This document shows, piece by piece, positions 36,611-44,719 of a stretch of 64,000 nt of DNA (the stretch's first letter is position 1; every line of letters begins with the position of its first letter). Under the pieces are notes generated by a model that saw only the letters and a list, made by a program, of their open reading frames with translations, was not told the DNA's origin and ran no database searches. The translations under genes and the position numbers were made by a program. The stretch is from assembly GCA_020723325.1 (NCBI GenBank), contig DYJD01000016.1:84867-148866 (forward strand), read 5' to 3'. The stretch comes from Desulfosudis oleivorans (GTDB lineage Bacteria > Desulfobacterota > Desulfobacteria > Desulfobacterales > SURF-7).

Positions 36611-36629
36611 AAAAATCAAGAAAAAGTGA
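36072..36629 (+). CDS. Lipoprotein, copy B
   Basis: A 185-residue lipoprotein with lipobox LTGC, identical in sequence to the product of 34207-34764. The two nucleotide sequences differ only in the last few codons, which are synonymous. See copy A for what can be said of the fold. Confidence 0.8.
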   Translation: MMKIKKDLGILICFSLIAYILTGCAGTPMQFNPNNTAPQLITDPPAIRLGIARLINDTPLVFQGRGFKPGDSVIINLVGVKKDKGPMDIPIAEAVVDGTGAFKTEEVTRLVKITELLQADTALNDQMETYIVISRPPIPAGEYTVRADSMDSDKKAECRLLIKDPSVLDSIKDWLGGLLGKIKKK

Positions 36630-36686
36630 GCAACCTATGACTATTGCGAAAACAGGAACAGACCATCGTTTCAGTTGTCCACCATG

Positions 36687-36711
36687 GTGGGAGCGGCTTC
36701 CAGCCGCGATG
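36687..36711. repeat. REP-like palindrome, copy 2
   Basis: GTGG plus GA plus the palindrome GCGGCTtccAGCCGC, as at 13757 and 40865. Confidence 0.8.
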
Positions 36712-36779
36712 CGGCCAACGCGATGATCAAGGTCAAACCATAAATGACCGGCGCAGGTGAAGCCGGGAAAGGCCGTACA

Positions 36780-37280
36780 ATGACCACGGAAGGCCGTTCC
36801 CCTCCCCGCTGGTTTCAGATTTGCATCGGTCTTCTGGTGCTGGCGCTGGGGGCCTTGGTATATCTGGCGGATCGAGCGCCGCAGGCTACGTATTTTATTT
36901 CCCGCAGTCCGGTGGGGATCAGCCTGTATCAGGAAGATGCCCGGCTGTTCGGCGGGATCGGCCAAAATTTTCCGGCCTTTGCCCATGTGTTCGCCTTTAC
37001 GGTCATCAGCGCCGGCTGGTTGGCCTGGAACAGAAGAGGGGATCTCGTAATCACTGCCGGTTGGCTAGTGGTTGATAGTGTGTTTGAATTCGGCCAAAAA
37101 TACGGGACGGTGGTGGCCCAGCATGTCCCGGGATGGTTCAGGGGGATTCCTTTTCTGGAAAATACCGGGCATTTTTTTCAGAAAGGAACCTTTGATTGGA
37201 TGGATCTTTTAGCTATCGTCTGTGGTTCCATGAGCGCCTATATTTTTCTCAGGGTTTGTCCAAACAGGAATTTTGTCTAA
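36780..37280 (+). CDS. Small integral membrane protein
   Basis: A protein of about 166 residues with four predicted membrane segments (near residues 12-32, 58-80, 88-105 and 140-158 from this start). A C-terminal DWMDLLAIVCGSMSAYIF element is reminiscent of VanZ-like proteins, but I would not assign it. I chose the ATG at 36780, with AAAGG seven bases upstream; an in-frame ATG at 36744 has no ribosome site. Function unknown. Confidence 0.6.
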   Translation: MTTEGRSPPRWFQICIGLLVLALGALVYLADRAPQATYFISRSPVGISLYQEDARLFGGIGQNFPAFAHVFAFTVISAGWLAWNRRGDLVITAGWLVVDSVFEFGQKYGTVVAQHVPGWFRGIPFLENTGHFFQKGTFDWMDLLAIVCGSMSAYIFLRVCPNRNFV

Positions 37281-37453
37281 AAAATTAACATATCTACTTG
37301 ACAAAATAACGACACATAAGTAGGAACGGGTAATCAGCTTTTGGCAGAAAGCATTCAAGACATGCATCAAAAAAAAATCAGAATCACGGCTTAAGGCCTC
37401 AGCGGTATATAGGTCGCTTTGGATAAATTATTCGACGGAGGAGCAACGAATTC

Positions 37454-37738
37454 ATGACGCTTACAAAAAACCACATCATTGATGCAATCCAGGAATCCCT
37501 TGGATTTTCTCGAAACAGGTCGGCGGAAGTCACGGAAACCTTGCTCGAACTCATCAAGAAAACACTGGAAGACGGTGACTCAATGATGATCAGCGGCTTC
37601 GGCAAGTTCAACGTCAAAGCCAAGAAAGAACGCCGTGGAAGAAATCCGGCTACCGGTAATGATATGATGCTGGACCCGCGGCGAGTGGTTACATTCACCT
37701 GTTCCGGCAAGCTTAGAGAAAAGATCAACGGGGATTGA
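37454..37738 (+). CDS. ihfA: Integration host factor, alpha-type subunit
   Basis: A 94-residue HU/IHF family protein. The order is MTLTKNHIIDAIQESLGFSR, the dimer core, then the beta-arm GRNPATGNDMMLDPRRVVTF with the intercalating proline region. The length and the DPRRVVTF arm favour IHF-alpha over HU. It bends DNA and assists sigma-54 promoters, of which one is predicted at 18174. It is monocistronic, with a strong terminator at 37881. Confidence 0.9.
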   Translation: MTLTKNHIIDAIQESLGFSRNRSAEVTETLLELIKKTLEDGDSMMISGFGKFNVKAKKERRGRNPATGNDMMLDPRRVVTFTCSGKLREKINGD

Positions 37739-37880
37739 GCAACAGCGCCGGGTGTGTCGTCCGGCAATCCTCCCTGCCCCGGTTTCCAGCAGATAATTCG
37801 ACCATCATCCGCAGCGACAGCGCGGCTGGGTCAATTCCAGCCGAGGGATGACCATGCCTGGATTCTCCGGATCGGAAACC

Positions 37881-37916
37881 AAAATGCCTTTCGGTTCCAG
37901 ACCGAAAGGCATTTTT
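37881..37916 (+). terminator. Rho-independent terminator behind ihfA
   Basis: A perfect 12-bp stem ATGCCTTTCGGT/ACCGAAAGGCAT with a TCCAG loop, A-run before and TTTTT after. It lies between ihfA and the M48 protease gene, which is why I start the latter at 37956 rather than at an earlier in-frame ATG. Confidence 0.93.
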
Positions 37917-37955
37917 GCCGGTGCCGGCCAAGCGCCGCCAGGCGGATTGGTTTGT

Positions 37956-39218
37956 ATGAACATCATTAGCCTTATTATCCTGGCCGCCCTTTTCGGCAAT
38001 TTTGTCCTTGGTCTGCTGGCGGATATTCTGAATCTTTCACGCTTGCGCCCGGATCTTCCGGCCGCCTTCAGTGATATTTACGATCCAGAGCAGTATCAAA
38101 GGTCCCAGGAATATCTACGGGTCAACACCCGTTTCGGCTGGATCACGGCTGTTTTTCAGCTTGCAGTGCTGTTGCTGTTTTGGTTCGGCAACGGATTTCC
38201 CTGGCTGGATCAAGCTGTGCGTTCATTGCGATACGGGAGCGTACTCACCGGGCTGATTTACATGGGTACTCTCGTTTTATTCAGGGCCTTGCTTGCGCTG
38301 CCTTTCAGCATTTATGACACCTTTGTCATCGAAGAACGCTTCGGCTTCAATAAAACCACCTGGAAGGTATATGTCGCCGATTTGGTAAAAGGCCTGTTGC
38401 TCGGACTCGTTTTGGGTGGCCCCCTCCTTGCCGGAGTGCTGGCTTTTTTCGAATATGCCGGCGCAAACGCTTGGTGGTGCTGCTGGATCGCCGTGACCCT
38501 CTTCATGTTGTTCGTGCAATTCATGGCGCCTACCTGGATAATGCCGCTTTTCAATAAATTCACGCCCATTGAAAACGGTCCGTTGAAAACCGCCATCCTG
38601 GATTATGCTGCCTCTATTCGTTTTCCCATCCAGAATGTTTATGTCATGGACGGCTCCAAGCGTTCCAGCAAGTCCAATGCCTTTTTCACCGGTTTCGGCC
38701 GCAACAAACGCATTGTCCTGTTCGACACCCTGATCGCGCAACATTCCGTGCCGGAACTTGTGGCGGTGCTGGCCCATGAAATGGGACATTTCAAGAAGAA
38801 GCACATCCTGTGGATGCTGGCCTTTGGAATTGTTCAGATGGGTATTGTTTTTTACCTGTTGTCCATTTTCATTTCCCATCCCGGACTTTTTGAAGCATTT
38901 TACATGGACCGGCCTTCGGTTTATGCGGGCCTGATTTTTTTCGGCCTGCTGTATAGTCCCATGGATTTTTTTATCAGTCTTTTGGTGCAAATGTTCTCGC
39001 GGCGCAACGAATATGCCGCCGACCGCTTTGCCGTGGAGACCACCGGCGATTCAGAAAGTCTGGCTTCAGCCCTGAAAAAACTGTCTGTGAAAAACCTTTC
39101 CAATCTGCTGCCCCATCCGTTTTATGTATTCCTGAATTATACCCACCCGCCGGTGTTGGAGCGGATCAACGCGTTCATGAAAATCGGGAGGAAGGCAAAT
39201 GGGCAAGCGCGTTCTTAA
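37956..39218 (+). CDS. M48 family (Ste24-like) membrane metalloprotease
   Basis: About 420 residues with several membrane segments and the zinc motif HEMGH in LAHEMGHFKKKH (HExxH, about residue 272). The third zinc ligand is probably the Glu in RRNEYAADRFA. The layout matches CAAX prenyl protease 1/Ste24 proteins, which cleave membrane-associated peptides and aid protein quality control. The start at 37956 avoids reading through the terminator at 37881-37916. Its end overlaps the exodeoxyribonuclease gene by 20 bp. Confidence 0.88.
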   Translation: MNIISLIILAALFGNFVLGLLADILNLSRLRPDLPAAFSDIYDPEQYQRSQEYLRVNTRFGWITAVFQLAVLLLFWFGNGFPWLDQAVRSLRYGSVLTGLIYMGTLVLFRALLALPFSIYDTFVIEERFGFNKTTWKVYVADLVKGLLLGLVLGGPLLAGVLAFFEYAGANAWWCCWIAVTLFMLFVQFMAPTWIMPLFNKFTPIENGPLKTAILDYAASIRFPIQNVYVMDGSKRSSKSNAFFTGFGRNKRIVLFDTLIAQHSVPELVAVLAHEMGHFKKKHILWMLAFGIVQMGIVFYLLSIFISHPGLFEAFYMDRPSVYAGLIFFGLLYSPMDFFISLLVQMFSRRNEYAADRFAVETTGDSESLASALKKLSVKNLSNLLPHPFYVFLNYTHPPVLERINAFMKIGRKANGQARS

Positions 39219-39987
39219 ATTGATCTCCTGGAATGTGAACGGCCTGCGGGCGGCCATGAACAAAGATTTTTCAGCATCCCTGGCGCGCTTAAATGCGGAT
39301 ATAGTGGCCATCCAGGAAACCAAACTGCAGGAATCCCAATTGACACCGGAGATGCAGGCAATAGCCGGCTATGAAGCCCATTGGTCCTTTTCCACTGTGA
39401 AAAAGGGCTACAGCGGGGTGGCGACCTATACCCGCCTGAAACCCCTGCTAGTGCGGCATGGGATCGGCCGGCCGGCCTATGATGATGAAGGCCGTATCCT
39501 GGAAATGGATTTCGGCGATTTTGTTTTCTTCAATGTGTATTTTCCCAACGGCCAGATGAGTGAAGAGCGCCTGGCCTACAAACTCGATTTTTATCGAGAT
39601 TTTTTTGCCCATGCCGATGTATATAAAGATCAAGGCCGCAGCCTGATCATCACCGGCGATTATAATACAGCCCATAATGAGATCGATCTGAAAAATCCCA
39701 AGGCCAATGAGAACTATTCCGGGTTCCTCAGAATTGAGCGGGACTGGCTGGACAGGATTATCGCCAACGGTTATGTGGACACCTTTCGGCATTATCATCC
39801 GGATACGATCCAGTATTCCTGGTGGACCTACCGTTTCAAGGCTAGGGAGAAAAACGCCGGATGGCGCATCGACTATTTTTTTGTCACCCAGGACATCATT
39901 GACAAGGGCTGGGTCAGAGAGGCCTTTATTGACAACTCCATTCAAGGTTCGGATCACTGTCCCATCGGCCTGATGCTTGAAATTTAA
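39199..39987 (+). CDS. xth: Exodeoxyribonuclease III
   Basis: A 262-residue enzyme of the ExoIII/AP-endonuclease family for base-excision repair. It has SWNVNGLRA (Asn), AIQETKLQ (metal-binding Glu), ITGDYNTAHNEID (Asp and Asn) and the C-terminal GSDHCPI with the catalytic His. The gene overlaps the M48 protease gene 5' and the birA frame 3', so it sits in an operon. Confidence 0.95.
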   Translation: MGKRVLKLISWNVNGLRAAMNKDFSASLARLNADIVAIQETKLQESQLTPEMQAIAGYEAHWSFSTVKKGYSGVATYTRLKPLLVRHGIGRPAYDDEGRILEMDFGDFVFFNVYFPNGQMSEERLAYKLDFYRDFFAHADVYKDQGRSLIITGDYNTAHNEIDLKNPKANENYSGFLRIERDWLDRIIANGYVDTFRHYHPDTIQYSWWTYRFKAREKNAGWRIDYFFVTQDIIDKGWVREAFIDNSIQGSDHCPIGLMLEI

Positions 39988-40009
39988 TGGAGAAGAAGGC
40001 GGAAATTCC

Positions 40010-40777
40010 ATGATTACCAATGTGGATACCCTGTTTCCCTGGGAATTTCCAAACCGGCAGGACCGCTTCCATTTTTTTCCGGAAGTGGATTCCACCATGG
40101 AAATCGCCCGTGAACTTGCCCATGATGGGTGTCCTGCTTTTACGGTGGTCACGGCTGATCGGCAAACCAAGGGCCGCGGCCGGTTACGGCGGACATGGCT
40201 ATCTGATCTGGGAGGGCTCTATTTTACCCTGGTGCTTAGATCTAAAATTCCTCCGGCCCTAAGTTTCCGGATTAATTTTGCAGCAGCCGTGGTCCTGGCC
40301 CGCCTGTTGCAGCGGGAATTCAACCTGCCGGCCAAGGTCAAATGGCCCAACGACATCTTGGTGAATGGTAAAAAAATCTGTGGCATGCTGTCGGAAATGG
40401 AGGTGGAGGCCGAAGCGCTGGTTTTTGTCAATATCGGCATCGGTATCAACATCAACAACGATCCTTCCTCCCAGGAACCCCAGGCCACATCCCTGCAAAA
40501 GGAACTGGGCCGAAAAGTACTGCGCAAGCAGATTCTGGCAGGCTTTTTGGACGATTTTGAAAACAGGCTTGAGCAGCCGGCCACACTTGTGACCATCATC
40601 GATGAATGGAAAGCTGAAAACGCCACCATCGGCCGGCCGGTACGCATCGTTACCGGCGACCGGCAGTTTGCCGGTACGGCCATGGATGTGGATGAAACCG
40701 GGGCGTTGATTCTGGAACTTGCCGACGGCCGCCGGCAACAGATTCTTTACGGCGATTGTTTTCATCAAGCTACCTGA
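40010..40777 (+). CDS. birA: Biotin-[acetyl-CoA-carboxylase] ligase
   Basis: About 255 residues of the biotin protein ligase family, without the N-terminal DNA-binding domain (group I). Seen are the biotin-binding DSTMEIARELA, the ATP/biotinyl loop TKGRGRLRRTW (a variant of GRGRRGR), KWPNDILVNGKKICGML and the C-terminal cap domain. It should charge biotin carriers, including that of the carboxylase whose carboxyltransferase is at 13820. I chose the ATG at 40010, with AAGGCGGA upstream; an in-frame ATG at 39977 overlaps xth. Confidence 0.92.
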   Translation: MITNVDTLFPWEFPNRQDRFHFFPEVDSTMEIARELAHDGCPAFTVVTADRQTKGRGRLRRTWLSDLGGLYFTLVLRSKIPPALSFRINFAAAVVLARLLQREFNLPAKVKWPNDILVNGKKICGMLSEMEVEAEALVFVNIGIGININNDPSSQEPQATSLQKELGRKVLRKQILAGFLDDFENRLEQPATLVTIIDEWKAENATIGRPVRIVTGDRQFAGTAMDVDETGALILELADGRRQQILYGDCFHQAT

Positions 40778-40864
40778 CAGCAGCAGTTTTAATTTTTAGA
40801 TGTAATCCTTCCTTCAAACATTAAAATTAGAATTACTGGAGAGTCATAGCCGGTTTCTTCCGTT

Positions 40865-40886
40865 GTGGGAGCGGCTTCCAGCCGCG
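40865..40886. repeat. REP-like palindrome, copy 3
   Basis: GTGG plus GA plus the palindrome GCGGCTtccAGCCGC, between birA and tRNA-Lys. Confidence 0.8.
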
Positions 40887-41035
40887 CTACAGCCTAACTT
40901 ATAATCAAGGCCCGGCTTTTTTAATTATTACACTATATCGGTGAATTGTTTCGGCATTATAAAATAATGCCGCGGTGATTCCACTTTTTTTATTGACAAG
41001 GGTCTTTTAATTCGTTAAAAGCCTTTTGTTTTTAA

Positions 41036-41108
41036 GGGCCGTTAACTCAGACGGTAGAGTATCTGCCTTTTAAGCAGAGAGTCGTTGGTTCGAGTCCAAC
41101 ACGGCCCA
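41036..41108 (+). tRNA. tRNA-Lys (anticodon TTT)
   Basis: A 7-bp acceptor GGGCCGT/ACGGCCC, D-stem ACTC/GAGT, anticodon stem TCTGC/GCAGA with loop CTTTTAA and a GTTGG/CCAAC T-stem. The CCA end is not encoded. Confidence 0.95.
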
Positions 41109-41128
41109 TCTGAAAATGCTATTTGTCA

Positions 41129-41206
41129 GTCCCCATCGTCTAGCCTGGTCCAGGACACCGGCCTTTCACGCCGGCAACAGGGGTTCAAATCCCCTTGGGG
41201 ACGCCA
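41129..41206 (+). tRNA. tRNA-Glu (anticodon TTC)
   Basis: Acceptor GTCCCCA/TGGGGAC, anticodon stem CCGGC/GCCGG with loop CTTTCAC, T-arm AGGGGTTCAAATCCCCT, discriminator G and an encoded CCA. Confidence 0.95.
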
Positions 41207-41246
41207 GCGGACAACAAGGATAACCTCCTTGAAAATATAATGAACT

Positions 41247-41280
41247 GAAAAAGGGTTGGCCTACCGGTCAGCCCTTTTTC
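41247..41280 (+). terminator. Terminator behind the tRNA pair
   Basis: An imperfect stem GGGTTGGCC/GGTCAGCCC flanked by AAAAA and TTTTT, 41 bases after tRNA-Glu. Confidence 0.8.
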
Positions 41281-41329
41281 ATTTTTTATATTTCAATAAC
41301 CAACATATAAATTTACCAGGCCGCGGATT

Positions 41330-42330
41330 TGCTGCTTTCCCTGCTGGTTGTCAAAAGAATGGCTGGAGGATGCAATTTTTCCTCTGGTCGGCAGCGGGTC
41401 TTTTGATCCGGAAAACGACATATTAACCTATCAATGGCTATTGAGGCAAAAACCCCGCGGACAGCCGGGCCGCCCTTTCCGATCCGGCCGGCAGGTCTCC
41501 TCTCCGGGGCCGTGACCCAGGCCTTTAGCGATACAGTCCCCGCAGAACATATCATCAGTCAAAATCCTGCTGCCGGAGCCAAAGCGGCCATGGGCAGCAA
41601 GTTGGACTATTTGCTTTCTTTGGGGATAAAAATGGTGACGGTTCCGGACGTGGGAGGTTTGACTCCCATGGAAGCCGAAGCCCTGCTTTTATCCGCCGAG
41701 CTTTCCCTACCACCCCGCCCGCCGTGGCGCTGAATGAGCAAGACTCCGTGGATGTCACCGACCGCTATGACGTGTTCGGGTCTGTATCCGATATTGGCGG
41801 CGTGAACTATCAGCTCCTGTACCGGGACCAGGGTGCCGACACCTGGCGGCGTTTTGCCCAGAACAGCGACAGTGAGTTCAACGGCGTGCTGGGCACCTTT
41901 GACCCCAGTCTGCTTAAGAACGGCGTGTACGAGCTCGTGCTCTATGCCGAGAACGGCTTTGATCTCGCCCTCAGCCGCACCTATGACAACCGCGATGCAA
42001 TCGGCGATTTCGGTCCGGGCTGGAACCTGCCCTCCTCGGAAGTCGCGGTCTGGAATGCATGACCGACACCAACGGCCATACCATTATCCGGACAGCGCCA
42101 TGACCCAAATGGAATACGATGCGGCCGGTCAACTATCCGCCAGTATCGACGCCCTTGACCATCGCAGTGAGTTTGGCTATGATTTGTCCGGAAGAAGAAT
42201 CATAGCGACCGATGCCTTGGGCAACAGCACTAGCTTTATTTATGATGCAGCCGGTAACCAAACCGCCATGATCGATGCCAACGGCCATACCACCACCTGT
42301 ACATATTGGATTATATCAAGAGGGAGCCAA
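41330..42330 (+). pseudogene. Decayed Rhs/YD-repeat protein
   Basis: Pieces of one large surface protein appear in different frames. A PKD-like fragment (SGSFDPENDILTYQW, near 41387) comes first. A PASTA-like stretch follows (HIISQNPAAGAKAAMGSKLD then VTVPDVGGLTPMEAEALL, 41551-41700), then an Rhs-type segment (SLLKNGVYELVLYAENGF and RTYDNRDAIGDFGPGW, 41724-42060). YD repeats (MEYDAAGQLSASIDALDHRS, FIYDAAGNQTAMIDANGHTT, 42111-42300) end the remnant. Stop codons, frame changes and missing parts separate them. Intact Rhs proteins are thousands of residues long. Confidence 0.8.
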
Positions 42331-42496
42331 AACGATCGCCGATATATAAATACTGATCGCATCATATTTTGGGAAGATATAAATTCAACTATAAAATATT
42401 GATATTTTATAGATTTTTTGATGTAGGTTTTTACCGTTTCGTGAGTTTAACCCTAAATATTGCTCGCCCCAAAGCAGCGAGTTAGACATCCAAATC

Positions 42497-42889
42497 ATGA
42501 CTATACGTTCAATCTTAAGAACTGTTTTAAGTATCGCTAGTTTTACGCTCTCAGGTGTGGCATTTTGCTGTGGGATCTATTTGGTGTTTACTGATATACC
42601 GTTAATTGGTGCTTTAATCCCATTGTCTTATTCTGTTGCAACTACAACACTGCTAATCGTTGCATGGAAAACGGGTGCACCTGGGTACAGTAGTGTATCG
42701 TTTCTTTTGGCATTTGTATTGTCGTTGTTCATGATCATTGGATCAATGGATTCCGGCTCTATTAGTGATCTGGAGTGGCTTCTTATCGCTGCTATATTCC
42801 CTGTGTTTAGTCTTAACTGGCTTGCTGTTAAAGGCGCTGTAGAATATAACAAACAAAAACGGGATCAGTATCCTTATCAGGAAAAATAA
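42497..42889 (+). CDS. Small four-helix membrane protein
   Basis: A 130-residue protein with about four membrane segments (roughly 8-30, 36-54, 68-84 and 92-110) and a charged C-terminus. I do not recognise the family. Base composition is AT-richer than in the flanking core genes. It follows the Rhs remnant and a possible recombination-site motif (42445-42487), so it may be a captured cargo gene or an immunity-type protein for the decayed Rhs. Confidence 0.5.
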   Translation: MTIRSILRTVLSIASFTLSGVAFCCGIYLVFTDIPLIGALIPLSYSVATTTLLIVAWKTGAPGYSSVSFLLAFVLSLFMIIGSMDSGSISDLEWLLIAAIFPVFSLNWLAVKGAVEYNKQKRDQYPYQEK

Positions 42890-43122
42890 ACGAAAAACAA
42901 AGACGACTGCCTTTTTCTTTTTAACAGCTAAAAAAGGAAATATTCCGACGAGTGCCCTGTGCCGAGCCCGCCGCGCGCGGTACAGCGAAGCTGGTTGTCA
43001 AAATCAGACGGCCGCTTACCTCGTCCCCGCCCGACGCCGGCGGGATGGCTGCCAGAATCTTGCAGCGATCATGACGGCACCGGGCTTAAAATAGACAAGC
43101 GGCATTGTTGTTTTTTTGGGTA
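42890..43122. other. Intergenic region without a recognisable gene
   Basis: Sequence composition changes abruptly near 42955, from AT-rich to GC-rich low-complexity DNA (CCGCCGCGCGCGG). It looks like a junction between pieces of different origin. No protein or RNA gene was identified. Confidence 0.4.
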
Positions 43123-43509
43123 TCACCAAATAACGCTTATAGGATATCTTTGGAATGCCGCGTCACTTGTTATTACCGGCAATTCTTCCGCCATACTTTG
43201 TGCAATGATTATCCGATCAAAGGGGGCCCTATGATGAAACGGAAGTTTGATGACCTCTGAAAGATGATTCAGCTCTATCGGCAGCACTTTTACTTCGTTT
43301 TCTTCAAGTTGTGTCGTTATAAGCTGATCAAAAGATCGAAGCAACTCAAGTTTGCCAAGACTCGTTTTGATGGCGATTTCCCACAGGCTTGCCACGCTTA
43401 AAATAAGTTCATTTTCCATATCGGCTATATAGTTGCGCGCATTGATGCTCAGCCGATCGCTATCGGAGATAAACCAAAGGAATACACTCGTATCAAGCAC
43501 AGCGCGCAT
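43123..43509 (-). CDS. PIN-domain toxin (VapC-like ribonuclease)
   Basis: A 128-residue PIN protein. Acidic residues typical of the active site are the Asp in LDTSVFLW (residue 6), the Glu in SLWEIAIKTSLGKL, and the Asp residues in HRAPFDRIIIAQ and VITSDAAF. PIN toxins cut RNA when free of antitoxin. The start codon overlaps the antitoxin stop by one base, the usual coupling of type II pairs. The partner is of Phd/YefM type rather than VapB. Confidence 0.88.
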   Translation of the reverse strand: MRAVLDTSVFLWFISDSDRLSINARNYIADMENELILSVASLWEIAIKTSLGKLELLRSFDQLITTQLEENEVKVLPIELNHLSEVIKLPFHHRAPFDRIIIAQSMAEELPVITSDAAFQRYPISVIW

Positions 43510-43730
43510 TACATATACTCCTGGAAATCTTCAAGCGGCTTGTCAAAATCATCGGATATTCTAATAAGCCCCTTTGCGCTGCCGAATAGACGTTGTTTCT
43601 TCTTTGGTATTCCGACAATCTTTGCAACCGGCTGACCGCCTTTGGTAAGAATGATTTCATTACCGCTGATTGTCTTCTCAACAAGTTCGGATAAATGTTG
43701 CTTGGCTTGGTTAATGTCTATGCTTTGCAT
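43509..43730 (-). CDS. Phd/YefM-type antitoxin
   Basis: A 73-residue protein that opens MQSIDINQAKQHLSELVEKT and continues IILTKGGQPVAKIVGI, the pattern of Phd/YefM antitoxins. The C-terminal half (about 48-73) should wrap the PIN toxin. The protein also normally represses its own promoter. AGGAGTATAAA precedes the start. Confidence 0.88.
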   Translation of the reverse strand: MQSIDINQAKQHLSELVEKTISGNEIILTKGGQPVAKIVGIPKKKQRLFGSAKGLIRISDDFDKPLEDFQEYM

Positions 43731-43751
43731 TTTATACTCCTGTCGCCATCG

Positions 43752-44126
43752 TTAAACGGAATGTTCGGCAACATTTTCTTTAGTGATCAGATTCAGTATT
43801 TTTTTCTTGGTCAGCATCGAGTCGATCATCCGAATTAATGCCGCTTTATCGTCTTCGTCAAGAGAATCGATCAGTTTTACACGTTCTATAAGGTTTTTGT
43901 CCTCAATGCGTATTTCCTTGAAGTCTTCCTCCGTTTCGCTGACCAGATAGTCGATGGTTACATCAAGGACGTTTGCCAGCTTCTGAACAACGTCCAACTA
44001 TGGGTTGTATCTGCCGGTCTCTATTCGATTGATATGAGACAAATGCGACCCGATCTGTTCAGCCAACTGGGTCTGGGACCAGCCACGTTCTTTTTTGAGC
44101 CGTTTTAGGTTTTCCGCCAAAGCCAT
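43752..44126 (-). pseudogene. XRE-family regulator interrupted by an amber codon
   Basis: The frame starts at the ATG at 44126 with an XRE helix-turn-helix (MALAENLKRLKKERGWSQTQ, then LAEQIGSHLSHINRIETGRYNP). It meets TAG at 43998-44000 as codon 43, then continues in the same frame with LDVVQKLANVLDVTIDYLVS and a 60-residue tail. Homologues read YNPS or YNPT at that point, so a single-base change (TCG or similar to TAG) explains it. A short product from re-initiation at the TTG at 43997 is possible. It probably once controlled the neighbouring toxin-antitoxin pair. Confidence 0.85.
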
Positions 44127-44542
44127 TGATCAGCCTCCTATTTAATTCTATTCGTCCGGTTCAAAAATAGCACAATTGGGTGAAATGGGCAATTTTTTCG
44201 TCTTAAAGAGAGTAGGGGCCAGATCCCCTTTTTAAAACATAAATGGACCAGCCTCTCTTACTCTTTGAAGCGCCTTACAGAATGAATGTTTTCACCAACG
44301 AGCCAAATTATCTACTGATGGTTTCAACTGAAATGGCCGGGTTTCCCATTATGGTCTCATAAGCGATCTTGCAAAATGTTTTTCGTTTATATATTTATGG
44401 GCATTCTGATTGGGAGAAACGGCGCTAAATGGCCAAAATATTCAATAAAATCAATAGTGGTATTAAAAATGGTACCCTGGGCCAAAATGGGCAAAAAAAA
44501 TAGGCTTATGAAATTAATCATAAGCCATTGTTTTCATTGTGA
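44127..44542. other. Intergenic region without a recognisable gene
   Basis: AT-rich, with no protein or RNA gene that I can support. GGGGCCAGATCCCC near 44216-44226 is a short palindrome resembling the ends of RAYT-type elements and may be a remnant. The region ends at tRNA-Pro. Confidence 0.4.
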
Positions 44543-44617
<75 letters not shown>

Positions 44618-44719
44618 CTAAGAGTTAGCTACCTAACACCATCAGGATGGCCTGTCAAGAAATACCTTAGAGATTAGTTGGATTGCAGTCCAAATTGTAA
44701 TAATGAGTGATATGGTTTC

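Noticed and set aside
40778..41035. Possible additional RNA gene before tRNA-Lys
   Set aside because: Apart from the REP-like palindrome and an A/T-rich promoter-like stretch (TTGACA near 40993), nothing conserved was recognised.
43998..44000. Pyrrolysine readthrough as the normal state of the XRE gene
   Set aside because: Pyrrolysine is known from a few methylamine methyltransferases and related proteins; a DNA-binding regulator with Ser/Thr expected at this point is better explained by mutation.
41129..44542. Duplicated attachment site of the tRNA-Glu 3' end downstream
   Set aside because: I looked for a copy of the tRNA-Glu 3' end (TTCAAATCCCCTTGGGG) before tRNA-Pro and found none, so integrase-type insertion cannot be shown from sequence.
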